Source: Bacteroidota bacterium
GTDB lineage: Bacteria > Bacteroidota > Bacteroidia > Flavobacteriales > Weeksellaceae
Direction of reading: 5' to 3'
DNA: 64,000 nucleotides
Assembly (NCBI GenBank): GCA_018266955.1
Contig: JAFDZI010000002.1
Span: 62,001 to 126,000, forward strand
Under the pieces are notes generated by a model. The model saw nothing but the letters and a program-made list of their open reading frames with translations, was not told the origin of the DNA and did no database searches. The position numbers and the translations under genes are program-made. Of the stretch, positions 33,738 through 41,638 are shown piece after piece. Numbering within the stretch: the stretch's first letter is position 1; every line of letters begins with the position of its first letter.

Positions 33738-36387
33738 TATTTTTAGTTTTATTTTTTTTTAAAATGATTTCGAAGACTACGCCTATTTCTTTATTTTGGG
33801 CTTCAATGCTTCCACCGTGGTTTTCCACTATTTTTTTACAAATAGAAAGTCCCAATCCACTGCCAATAGGTTTGAGGATGTTTTGATTTTTACTTTGGTA
33901 AAATTTATCAAAAATATAGTTCAAATCATCTTCGGGAATGGTTTTACCTGTATTGAAAATAGAAATTTTTATACCCTCTTCTATTTCATTCCATTTGGTT
34001 TGAATCATTCCTTGTTCGTTGGCAAATTTCAAGGCATTTCCTAAGATATTCTGAAAAACTTGTATCATTCTTGCTTCATCATGTACGATAAAAGGATCCT
34101 TCAACAAATTCACTTCCGAATGGTGTAGATGTTTTTGTTCTAGTAATTGGTTCAGTGGTCGAAAAGCTTTATGATAAGTGTCCAAAATATTTTTATTTTC
34201 AACATTCAACTGAATCATTCCTGCCTCTAATTTATCCAGATACAAAATATCGTTAATGATTTCAGCCAATCGATCGCTTTCGGAAATAATATTGCTCAGA
34301 AATTCTTTTTTAATATCGATGGGCATTTCTTCGTCATCCAAAAGTATTTCGCTGGTAGCTCTTATGGCAGTTATTGGGGTACGAAGTTCGTGTGCCACCG
34401 AATCCAGAAAATCATCTTTTTGTTTGTCTTTAACCATCAGGTTTTGGTTGGCATTTTGTAATTCATTTGTCAGTACTCTCAATTGCGCCGATTGTTCAGT
34501 TAATTGTTTGTTGATGCTAATGTTTTCTTTACTTTCTTCCAGGATTTTTAATACTTCGGGCAAAGAAATTTTGTCTTCCTTGGCAACCCCTTCAATAATT
34601 ATTTTAGCCGAAGCGGTACCAATTCTTCCGCTAAGGAGGTTTTCGGAAAACTTGATGAATCGGCTATCAGCCGTATCATTTTCATCGGTAATGTTGTATT
34701 TAATATTAAAAATCTTAAGGGCTTGTTCTGTTTTTTTTGCACCCAAAAATTTGGTTAATATTTTAATAATATCGGATTTGTTGGCGGTTCCTCTCCAGAT
34801 GTAGGCATTTTCGTGGTGGTTGATGTAGTCGTCGATATCGGTATAAAGTTCGGCATAATTTCTTTCTCTATAACTGCTATGGGTACTAACGGAAACTATA
34901 GAAAATAAAGCAGTGTTGATGGTTATGCTCCAAAAAAATGTATTGGCAATGGGCGATAAATAAGAAATTTGGAAAAAATCTTTACCTACATTGTTCCATA
35001 ATTCTGGGAAATACTCTGGAATAATCAAATAGGCATAACAAAATAGCGTTCCGGCAATAATCCCGCTTACTGCTCCATAATAATTGCCTCGTTTCCAAAA
35101 TATTGAACCAAAAAATGAAGGAGCCAACTGTGATATGAGTACAAATGAAACCATACCAATAGAAAATAGAGTAGTACTGGTAATGAGATATTTATAAAAT
35201 AAAAAACCAGCGATGATGAGTGAGAAAATACTGAACTTTCGGATATTTACAATGATTTTATTATTGGCAGAATCACTCTTTATTTTCAACCGATCCAACC
35301 AACCATAAGGAATGATGATGTTGTTGGAAAGCATCACGGAAAGTGCAATACTGGAAATAATCATCATGGAAATGCAGGCACTTAATCCACCGAAAAAAAC
35401 CATGGTAGCAATAATTGTATTACCCATTTTCTGAGGTATGAGAATGGAGAAAAATTCTGGATTTACCATTTGTCCTTCAAACAAAACCCTACCGCCCCAG
35501 GCAATAGGAGCCACAAAAATATTGATTAACAAAAGGTACAGTGGAAAAAGCCAAATGGCCGTTTTTATATGTTTTTCCTTTCTGTTTTCGATAATGGCAG
35601 TATGAAATTGTCTTGGCAAAAGAAAAATGGAAGAGGCAGAAAGGAGCAATAAGAAAAACCAATTGAAGGCACCATCTAATCCATTGATGGTATTTTTGGT
35701 TTGAAAATCCTCCAACAATGCGGCTTGTGAAAAAAGATCGTTCCAGCCATTAAAAATCCCAAAAACCACATAAATACCGAGAATTAGAAAGAAAATAAGT
35801 TTTAAAAAACTTTCCACCGCAACGGCAGAAATAATTCCCAATCGTTTTTCACTGGCATCTACATAGCGAGTACCATAGTAAGACGAAAACAAAGCGATAA
35901 CCACCACCACAAAAGTAGCCGAATCTGTAAATATATTTTTTGAAATCGGACTTTCCGTTAGTAGGTGAAAAGTTTCGGAAATGGCTTTTATCTGTAAACC
36001 GATGTACGGAATAATTGCCAAAATGCAAACTACCGCTACCAAAGCCCCAAGAAACCGGCTGTTTCCGTAACGCAGGGAAATAAAATCCGAGATGGAAGAA
36101 ATTTTATTAACCCTAGAAATTCGGACAATTTTGGTTTGAATATAAATCCATAGTGGAATAACCATCACAGGACCCAGATAGATGGTAAGGTACTCCAATC
36201 CGCTGGTTGCTGCCACACCAATACTTCCGTAATATGTCCATGCCGTACAATACACCGCCAAAGACAATGCATAGATATAGGGATTATCCACCCAGAAAGT
36301 GGATCTTGCTTTTTCGGCACGGTGGGCAATCACAAACAAAACTGCCAGATACAATACCACCAAAATAAAAATTCCAACACTACTCAT
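33715..36387 (-). CDS. Sodium/solute symporter-histidine kinase fusion (CbrA/CrbS-like)
   Basis: 890 residues. The first ~520 are a sodium:solute symporter (PutP-like) with about 13 membrane segments. A linker and coiled coil (about 600-645) lead to HisKA (VAHELRTPITAIRATSE), the N-box (NILGNALKFAN) and G-box (GSGLGLSICKKIVENHGGS) of the ATPase domain. Members such as CbrA and CrbS sense or transport a substrate and phosphorylate a regulator; CrbS/R controls acs in some proteobacteria. Linkage with acs and prpE supports an equivalent role here. It overlaps the small membrane gene upstream by 8 bases. Confidence 0.9.
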   Translation of the reverse strand: MSSVGIFILVVLYLAVLFVIAHRAEKARSTFWVDNPYIYALSLAVYCTAWTYYGSIGVAATSGLEYLTIYLGPVMVIPLWIYIQTKIVRISRVNKISSISDFISLRYGNSRFLGALVAVVCILAIIPYIGLQIKAISETFHLLTESPISKNIFTDSATFVVVVIALFSSYYGTRYVDASEKRLGIISAVAVESFLKLIFFLILGIYVVFGIFNGWNDLFSQAALLEDFQTKNTINGLDGAFNWFFLLLLSASSIFLLPRQFHTAIIENRKEKHIKTAIWLFPLYLLLINIFVAPIAWGGRVLFEGQMVNPEFFSILIPQKMGNTIIATMVFFGGLSACISMMIISSIALSVMLSNNIIIPYGWLDRLKIKSDSANNKIIVNIRKFSIFSLIIAGFLFYKYLITSTTLFSIGMVSFVLISQLAPSFFGSIFWKRGNYYGAVSGIIAGTLFCYAYLIIPEYFPELWNNVGKDFFQISYLSPIANTFFWSITINTALFSIVSVSTHSSYRERNYAELYTDIDDYINHHENAYIWRGTANKSDIIKILTKFLGAKKTEQALKIFNIKYNITDENDTADSRFIKFSENLLSGRIGTASAKIIIEGVAKEDKISLPEVLKILEESKENISINKQLTEQSAQLRVLTNELQNANQNLMVKDKQKDDFLDSVAHELRTPITAIRATSEILLDDEEMPIDIKKEFLSNIISESDRLAEIINDILYLDKLEAGMIQLNVENKNILDTYHKAFRPLNQLLEQKHLHHSEVNLLKDPFIVHDEARMIQVFQNILGNALKFANEQGMIQTKWNEIEEGIKISIFNTGKTIPEDDLNYIFDKFYQSKNQNILKPIGSGLGLSICKKIVENHGGSIEAQNKEIGVVFEIILKKNKTKNNEKDSNC

Positions 36388-36574
36388 CGAACAAATGGAA
36401 AATAAAATAAGTGACCAAAATTGCCATCAACCAAATCACAAAAAGATACACATAGAGACTCGGTATCCCAAAATTGAATTGGAAATCATTAAAAATAAGC
36501 AAAAATGGAGCATTAAACAAAAGAAATAAAGCCGCACTTAGGAGATATAATTTATGTTGATGTTTCTTTTTCAT
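36380..36574 (-). CDS. Small two-helix membrane protein upstream of the symporter-kinase
   Basis: A 64-residue protein with two membrane helices (about residues 9-29 and 40-60) and a basic N-terminus (MKKKHQHKLY). It resembles the small subunits (DUF4212/YhdT-like) found next to sodium:solute symporters. It overlaps the symporter-kinase start by 8 bases, so it is probably its accessory subunit. Too short for a firm family call. Confidence 0.65.
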   Translation of the reverse strand: MKKKHQHKLYLLSAALFLLFNAPFLLIFNDFQFNFGIPSLYVYLFVIWLMAILVTYFIFHLFDE

Positions 36575-36909
36575 GTTTCTATTTTATTAATGTTCACATG
36601 CAATTGTCCTAGTTTATGGATGTTTGTTTACTACAAATGGTTAGATAAGGACAATATTGTTTCACTATTTTTTATTTGGGCAGCTATTCCGCCTTCCATT
36701 CCCGCTTCCGCTAAGGCGGAGAGCTCCACTCAAGTCGGGCTGCAATCCAGAACCACTGTCTTTATTTACCAATACCATTGGAGGCTTTCCCCAAAAGAAC
36801 AACCTCCAAGTGTGGTAAAGGAAAGAAGATGAGGAAATGTAATTTCCATAAGCATTTCCTCTTTATTCTTTATTCTTTATTCTTTATTCTTTATTCTTTA
36901 TTCTTTCCT
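36575..36909. other. Intergenic region with palindromic GC segment and heptamer tandem repeat
   Basis: No gene. A relatively GC-rich segment (about 36,700-36,760) includes the palindrome CCGCTAAGGCGG, unlike the surrounding AT-rich DNA, perhaps a fragment of an extragenic repeat. Bases 36,862-36,903 are six exact copies of TTTATTC. Confidence 0.55.
36862..36903. repeat. Tandem repeat (TTTATTC)x6
   Basis: Six perfect heptamer copies, 42 bases, just 3' of the 75-residue membrane protein gene on the minus strand. Copy number is likely to vary between strains by slippage. A related imperfect pyrimidine-rich tract lies at 37,200-37,305. Confidence 0.9.
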
Positions 36910-37137
36910 CTACTTATTCTCCTTAGAATATTCTCCTTTTAGCGAATACCAACCAAAAACAGCCATTCCTCCAACCACGATAGGCAAAAGAATAAATACG
37001 ATGATGCTGCCAAAAACGACATCTTCCTGGTGATCGGAGGCTAATTTGGGCAATCCGAAAACTTTTAATCCGTAGAATAAAATTGCTGCTGCTAACGCCA
37101 TCCAAACAATTCCTAATATTTTTTTAATTGAATCCAT
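36910..37137 (-). CDS. Small membrane protein (DUF6814-like)
   Basis: A 75-residue protein with two membrane segments (about 8-26 and 43-63): IVWMALAAAILFYGLKVFG and VFGSIIVFILLPIVVGGMAV. It matches my impression of the DUF6814 family, small Bacteroidota proteins beside MFS transporters. It follows the MHS transporter gene by about 170 bases of pyrimidine-rich repeats on the plus strand. May be an accessory of the transporter. Function unknown. Confidence 0.7.
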   Translation of the reverse strand: MDSIKKILGIVWMALAAAILFYGLKVFGLPKLASDHQEDVVFGSIIVFILLPIVVGGMAVFGWYSLKGEYSKENK

Positions 37138-37199
37138 TGTTTTTATTTTTTATAAAATTAGATAATTTAATAAAGAAAAATCGAGTATAAAATGTATTT

Positions 37200-37305
37200 C
37201 TCTTTATTCTTTATTCTTTCTTATTTTCTCTTTCTTCTTTATTCTTTCTTCTTTATTCTTTTCTCTTTCTTCTTTTCTCTTTCTTCTTTATTCTTTTCTC
37301 TTTAC
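37200..37305. repeat. Imperfect pyrimidine-rich repeat tract
   Basis: About 100 bases of TTCTTTATTC, TTTCTCTTTCTTC and similar units in irregular order, between the MHS transporter stop and the 75-residue gene. On the transcribed strand it is a polypurine tract rich in GAA and AAAG. Likely length-variable. Confidence 0.75.
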
Positions 37306-37310
37306 CCAAG

Positions 37311-38903
37311 CTAATCCTTCACATTTCTATCCTTACCATCCAGGTAAAGCACCCCTATCACCAAACAAACAGCCGCCACAGCAATAGGATACCATAATCC
37401 TTCCAGATAAAACTGAGGATTACCAGCATCTTTGGCATTGGTAACCAAATAGGTAGAAACCGCAGGCAGCAATCCACCAAAAATACCATTCCCAATGTGA
37501 TACGGCAAAGACATGGAGGTATAACGGATTCGAACTGGGAACATTTCTACCAAAAAGGCGGCAATAGGACCATAGACCATCGTTACAAATACCACTTGAA
37601 TGAAAACCAAAAATGCCAAATACCAACGAGTGTTGCTTTCCACAGTAATGGCGGTAGTCACTTTTGCTGCTTCTGGTGTTCCGTCAGCTTTGAGCACTGC
37701 ACCTTTTGGCGACCAATGTACCACGGAATCTTTCTTTTGCAAAGTACCATCGGTAAAGGTTTTGGCGGTGTGAAAAGAGATAAGACTATCACCGACTATT
37801 TTTCCGTGTTCTTTTACCGTTCTTTTGGTTTCAATACTTTTTTCAACAATTGTTTTGTCTTTTAAATTGACCGATTGGTACATGGCATCGTAAATAGGTC
37901 GGTAGGCAAAAATGGCCAAGAGCATCCCGATCATCATAATGGGTTTTCTGCCCACCTTATCGGACAACCAACCAAACAATACAAAGAGTGGAGTAGCGAC
38001 AAATAAAGACATTGCCATCATGGTATCTACCTGTGCGGAGTCAATATTCATCACGGTTTTCATAAAACTCATGGCATAAAACTGACCTGTGTACCAGATA
38101 ACCCCTTGTCCCATAACTGCTCCAAATAATGCCAAAAGAACATATTTAAAATTGTATTTGTTGCCAAAAGATTCTTTTAAAGGGTTGGATGATGTTTTTC
38201 CTTCCTCTTTGGCTTTGGTAAAAAGTGGCGACTCTTTCATATTTTTTCTAATGATGTATGATACACCAACCATTAAAATAGAAATCCAGAACGGAACTCT
38301 CCAACCCCAAGCATCAAACTCGTCGGCAGTAAGGGAAGTTTTGGTAATCAAAATAACGATTAACGATACAAATAATCCGATGGTTGCGGTGGTTTGTATC
38401 CAAGAAGTCCAATATCCACGACGATTGTCTTCGGCATATTCGGCAACATAAGTGGCAGCACCACCATATTCGCCTCCCAAAGCCAAACCTTGTAATAATC
38501 TTAAAATTAAAACCAAAACTGGCGCCATAAATCCAATGGTTTCATACGACGGAACGCACCCGATGAGAAAGGTGGAGAAACCCATAATAAGCAAGGTGAC
38601 CAAGAAGGTATATTTTCGCCCAATCATATCGCCCAATCGTCCGAAAAATAACGCTCCAAAAGGACGAACGACAAAACCGGCGGCAAATGTTGCCAAGGTG
38701 GACAAAAATGCAGCAGTAGGGTTATCTGCAGGGAAGAATTTTCCTGCCAATACAATGGCCAAACTTCCGAAGATATAAAAATCGTACCACTCAATAAGTG
38801 TCCCCAATGAGGAGGCGGTAATAATTCCCCAAATGGTGGAATTCTTTTTTCTGCGCTCAACTAAAGCTTCGTGTGCCGTCTGAGCTCCTGTGTTTTCATT
38901 CAT
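37311..38903 (-). CDS. MFS transporter, metabolite:H+ symporter (MHS) family
   Basis: About 530 residues from the ATG at 38,903 (MNENTGAQTAHEALVERRKK). The MHS signature is clear: SLGTLIEWYDFYIFG in TM1, FFGRLGDMIGRKYTF in loop 2-3, RLLQGLALGGEYGGA in TM4. Members import proline/betaine, citrate, ketoglutarate or other carboxylates with protons. A polar insert of about 80 residues (around 360-440, with repeated Lys/Thr/Val) lies between later TM segments and is unusual. It sits between a porin and the symporter-kinase/prpE/acs block, favouring a carboxylate substrate. Confidence 0.92.
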   Translation of the reverse strand: MNENTGAQTAHEALVERRKKNSTIWGIITASSLGTLIEWYDFYIFGSLAIVLAGKFFPADNPTAAFLSTLATFAAGFVVRPFGALFFGRLGDMIGRKYTFLVTLLIMGFSTFLIGCVPSYETIGFMAPVLVLILRLLQGLALGGEYGGAATYVAEYAEDNRRGYWTSWIQTTATIGLFVSLIVILITKTSLTADEFDAWGWRVPFWISILMVGVSYIIRKNMKESPLFTKAKEEGKTSSNPLKESFGNKYNFKYVLLALFGAVMGQGVIWYTGQFYAMSFMKTVMNIDSAQVDTMMAMSLFVATPLFVLFGWLSDKVGRKPIMMIGMLLAIFAYRPIYDAMYQSVNLKDKTIVEKSIETKRTVKEHGKIVGDSLISFHTAKTFTDGTLQKKDSVVHWSPKGAVLKADGTPEAAKVTTAITVESNTRWYLAFLVFIQVVFVTMVYGPIAAFLVEMFPVRIRYTSMSLPYHIGNGIFGGLLPAVSTYLVTNAKDAGNPQFYLEGLWYPIAVAAVCLVIGVLYLDGKDRNVKD

Positions 38904-39000
38904 AATATTTGATTTTTGATGTTTTGAAGTGTGAATTGTGTAGCATGTGGAGGTTTTCAACAAAGTAACCTCCCAATGCTACTATCTACAAAATGATGAT

Positions 39001-40233
39001 TTAGAAAGAATAGACCGCCGAAACCAATACTCTAAAATTATTGACGGTTGCTTTGTTCATCTCGCCTATCGCTTTTGGGTTGCTATCGCCCCAAAGAGCC
39101 GAAGTATATTCTAATTCCGGTGATATTTTAAATTTGTTTTGTTTAAAATCCACTCTTCCCGAAAGTCTCCATACATTGTCTAAAGATCGGGTAGCACTCA
39201 TGCCTCTGGTGTACAGTTTTTTGTACCCCGCATCTACGCCATTGTTTTGGGTGTATCCAAAGAAAATTCCTGGGGCGATTTTGGCATTATTGCTAGAGAT
39301 ATCTGCCCAAAATGCAGTGGTTTTAGTAGGTAAATAAGATTCTTGTCCATTGGGTTCGGTATAGCCAGCAAATCCACCAAGCATGGTAAGATGATGAAGG
39401 TTACCTCCAGTTATTCCGTACGCTTTAGCAGTCCATTGGGGATGGGTATATTTAAAATAAGCCATGAACAAGTTGGAATTTACTTTGTAATCCGAAGCCA
39501 AGCCTGCAGATACGATTTGTGGACGAAGCGATTGGAATTCTGCACCAATTCCAGCGGTTATTTGTTGGTCTTTGTATTGTATTTTTCCGTGAAAAGTAGG
39601 AGTGAGCGAATTGTAAGAAGCCTCATTGGCATTGGCAGTTACGGAAGGAGCGGAGTGAGTGCTCATTTTGTAGGCAACAACATCTACGGAAATTTGGTCG
39701 GTTAATTTTTGAGATAATTTTACTTGTGGTGCTCTACCAAAGGGATTGAATAAGATTCCGGTATTGAAATTGGTAACCCCTGGTGACACCTCCGTTACAA
39801 AGGTAGGATACCAGGATTGTCCCAAAAGAAGGCTGGTTTTTTCCCATTCCAACGAAGCATAAGCTTGTCTGATGGTGAAAACTCCAGTGTTGGTATTGGT
39901 ATTTCCAAAGAAATCTCCTTCGATTACAGCGGAGGTTTTAGCCCCCCAAACATTGGGTCCACTGGCTTTTACCCCCAATCTGGAAACCACGGAAAGATAA
40001 TTGCTGGACGCCGTAGCATTAATATCTTTGCCGTTGGCATCGTAATTTACATCGAGAGGGTAGAGGTTTACTTGTTCTTCCCTTGCCATGGCGTTTTGTC
40101 GGGTGTCCAAGATATAATCGGCTCTTGCAAAGCCATAGACATTTACTTTGTACTCTCTTTGTTTTTCCTGAGCTTTAGCATTCCATGAAAACAATATTGC
40201 CAATAACGCAGTACTTAGTTTAATTTTTTTCAT
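39001..40233 (-). CDS. Outer membrane porin
   Basis: A 410-residue protein with a signal peptide (about residues 1-21, ending AKA) and a beta-barrel pattern ending in Phe (VLVSAVYSF). The start of the barrel, VNVYGFARADYILDTRQ, resembles DcaP-like porins for small organic acids. Many aromatic girdle residues and alternating strands are seen. It is followed by the MHS transporter on the same strand, suggesting joint uptake of a substrate across both membranes. A -33-like TTGACA lies about 60 bases upstream. Confidence 0.85.
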   Translation of the reverse strand: MKKIKLSTALLAILFSWNAKAQEKQREYKVNVYGFARADYILDTRQNAMAREEQVNLYPLDVNYDANGKDINATASSNYLSVVSRLGVKASGPNVWGAKTSAVIEGDFFGNTNTNTGVFTIRQAYASLEWEKTSLLLGQSWYPTFVTEVSPGVTNFNTGILFNPFGRAPQVKLSQKLTDQISVDVVAYKMSTHSAPSVTANANEASYNSLTPTFHGKIQYKDQQITAGIGAEFQSLRPQIVSAGLASDYKVNSNLFMAYFKYTHPQWTAKAYGITGGNLHHLTMLGGFAGYTEPNGQESYLPTKTTAFWADISSNNAKIAPGIFFGYTQNNGVDAGYKKLYTRGMSATRSLDNVWRLSGRVDFKQNKFKISPELEYTSALWGDSNPKAIGEMNKATVNNFRVLVSAVYSF

Positions 40234-40305
40234 ATAATTTAATATTTACAATTGATTTTTGGTGATTCAAAAGTGATATTAAAAATTTATATGTCAAAAA
40301 TTCAT

Positions 40306-40320
40306 ATATATCTTTGTTAA
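40306..40320 (+). promoter_or_regulatory. Shared 15-bp motif near the porin promoter
   Basis: ATATATCTTTGTTAA occurs here and, inverted and perfect, at 40,765-40,779. The two copies flank the zinc-ribbon/HTH gene. This copy lies just upstream of the presumed porin promoter. It may be an operator, or a terminal repeat of a small element. Confidence 0.45.
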
Positions 40321-40336
40321 GTATATGGTTTGGGAA

Positions 40337-40750
40337 TTAATTTTTAAATCTTTCCCATTGGATGAGCATGAATTTATCGCCAAATTCTGTAATGATAAAT
40401 CCAGCACCTTGTAATTGGTTTTCTTGTTGCAGATAATCGATCAACTCATTCTTTTTAAATATTTTATAATTGGATTTTGAATTGCTAATCGTTGGTCTTT
40501 GGATATTATATTTCTTTACCCAAGAAGCTACACTTACATGAGAGACCCCAATTATTCTTTCGATTTCTCTAAAGCTTAGTCCTTCCAAATAGAGTTGTAA
40601 GGCTTTGGTTACATAGTAATCGTTTATTTGTTTTCCAAGTTTTTCGACGGTGAAGAAATACTGACAATTCTTGCATTTATATCGTTGTTTATCTTTTATA
40701 TAACCGCTTTTCACTATACTTTCTCCAAGACATTTCGGGCATTTTTGCAT
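40337..40750 (-). CDS. IS1 InsA-like zinc-ribbon/HTH protein, probably a regulator
   Basis: 137 residues. An N-terminal zinc ribbon (CPKCLGESIVKSG, YKCKNCQYFFT) is followed by an HTH (LYLEGLSFREIERIIGVSHVS) as in the InsA part of IS1/IS1595-type transposases. No DDE catalytic domain follows. The last 55 residues (FKKNELIDYLQQEN, FMLIQWERF) are unlike a transposase. Located upstream of the porin and transporter block, it reads as a domesticated DNA-binding protein controlling those genes. Flanking inverted 15-bp motifs support binding sites. Confidence 0.75.
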   Translation of the reverse strand: MQKCPKCLGESIVKSGYIKDKQRYKCKNCQYFFTVEKLGKQINDYYVTKALQLYLEGLSFREIERIIGVSHVSVASWVKKYNIQRPTISNSKSNYKIFKKNELIDYLQQENQLQGAGFIITEFGDKFMLIQWERFKN

Positions 40751-40754
40751 AAAT

Positions 40755-40786
40755 ATATATTAATTTAACAAAGATATATTAATTTA
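40755..40786. promoter_or_regulatory. Two 13-bp direct repeats upstream of the zinc-ribbon/HTH gene
   Basis: ATATATTAATTTA occurs at 40,755-40,767 and 40,774-40,786, a spacing of 19 bases, immediately upstream of the regulator's start on the minus strand. The inverted 15-bp motif overlaps both. The minus-strand -7-like TATCTTTG lies within. It suggests autoregulation. Confidence 0.5.
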
Positions 40787-41074
40787 GCAAATAATGTTCA
40801 TCTAGTTGAATTTTTTTGTACAATAGTAAATGTATCCTTGTTGGATGAAAATTATATGATAGGCTTTATATACTTTATTCTTAATCGATAAACTGGTGAG
40901 AAAAGAACTAAGATTTCTAAACTAGTGTTGCAATTGCGTGAAGGATTGCAATGGAAATCCTTTTTGTGAGGTACGAACAAAAAGATTGTAATGGAAAGCC
41001 TGACCCTAGCGGATGGAAAAGCATAGGCGAGGGGCACGCCAAAATAAATCTCGAATACTTTTAACGGAAAATTG
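40787..41074. other. Noncoding region before the riboswitch
   Basis: No supported gene. The GC content is uneven, rising around 40,925-41,040; an 85-codon minus-strand frame there has no coding character. It may hold the remains of a lost gene. Confidence 0.4.
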
Positions 41075-41082
41075 TACCTTTG
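41075..41082 (+). promoter_or_regulatory. -7 box in front of the cobalamin riboswitch
   Basis: TACCTTTG, an exact TAnnTTTG match, lies directly before the riboswitch aptamer, so transcription would begin near 41,089 and include the whole aptamer. Confidence 0.55.
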
Positions 41083-41087
41083 CAGGC

Positions 41088-41175
41088 GAAAAAGGTGAAT
41101 TGTGTGCAAATCACGAACTGTCGCGCAACCGTAATTTGAGCATCAATAAGTCGGATCCCTAAAAACTTTCGCGAA
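41088..41175 (+). ncRNA. Cobalamin riboswitch
   Basis: The conserved core is readable: GGTGAA, then GTGTGCAAATCAC (a stem with a GCAAAT loop), then ACTGTCGCGCAACCGTAA, and the 3' B12-box-like AATAAGTCGGATCCC. This order matches the adenosyl/aquo-cobalamin riboswitch class. A weak hairpin with T-run (AGAGT / ACTCTTTT, about 41,182-41,207) could be the expression platform. The downstream gene at 41,243 is an acyl-CoA thioesterase, not a known B12 gene, so the regulated gene may be unusual or the original target lost. Confidence 0.75.
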
Positions 41176-41242
41176 TTGAAGTAGAGTGTTTTCCTAAATT
41201 ACTCTTTTCATTTCTATGGTATAATTTAATAAAATGTAAGAA

Positions 41243-41629
41243 ATGAATTACGAAAAAATCATCAACGACTCCGAAACCCATGTTTTCAAAGTGGTATTTC
41301 CTAATACAACCAACCACCACAACACCATGTTTGGAGGGAAAGTGATGGAAATGATGGATGAGGTGGCCTTTATCACAGCAACTCGCTTTGCTAGAAAATC
41401 TTTTGTAACTGTGAGTTGCGACCGAATCGATTTTAAACGACCTATTCCTGCAGATACACTGGTGGAGCTTATTGGGAGAGTGCGTTATGTGGGCAATTCG
41501 AGCCTGAAGGTAACGGTGGAAATTTTTATGGAAGAAATGTATGCCAACACCCGGGACAAGGTGGTTTCTGGAGATTTTACCTTGGTAGCCATAGGAAAAG
41601 ACAAAAAACCAGTTCGCATTTTTGAATAA
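41243..41629 (+). CDS. Acyl-CoA thioesterase (hotdog fold)
   Basis: A 128-residue hotdog thioesterase of the YciA/BACH type: NHHNTMFGGKVMEMMDEVAF carries the active-site Asn and Asp, followed by VTVSCDRIDFKRPIPADTL. It hydrolyses acyl-CoA to free acid and CoA. It is monocistronic, 70 bases after the cobalamin riboswitch and convergent with pcm. Length is normal. Why B12 would control it is not clear. Confidence 0.9.
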   Translation: MNYEKIINDSETHVFKVVFPNTTNHHNTMFGGKVMEMMDEVAFITATRFARKSFVTVSCDRIDFKRPIPADTLVELIGRVRYVGNSSLKVTVEIFMEEMYANTRDKVVSGDFTLVAIGKDKKPVRIFE

Positions 41630-41638
41630 TATTTTGTC

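Noticed and set aside
36554-36832. A 92-codon plus-strand frame over the intergenic region
   Set aside because: It runs through the GC-rich palindromic fragment and opposes the start of the small membrane gene; its sequence is not protein-like.
36862-37305. CRISPR array
   Set aside because: The repeats are contiguous heptamers and irregular pyrimidine words without spacers, and no cas gene is nearby.
40306-40779. Intact insertion sequence with inverted ends around the InsA-like gene
   Set aside because: There is no catalytic transposase, the C-terminal part is not InsB-like, and no target duplication is seen. Regulatory sites explain the motifs better, though a relic element stays possible.
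40852-41109. An 85-codon minus-strand frame before the riboswitch
   Set aside because: It overlaps the riboswitch promoter and aptamer start and shows no recognisable protein features.
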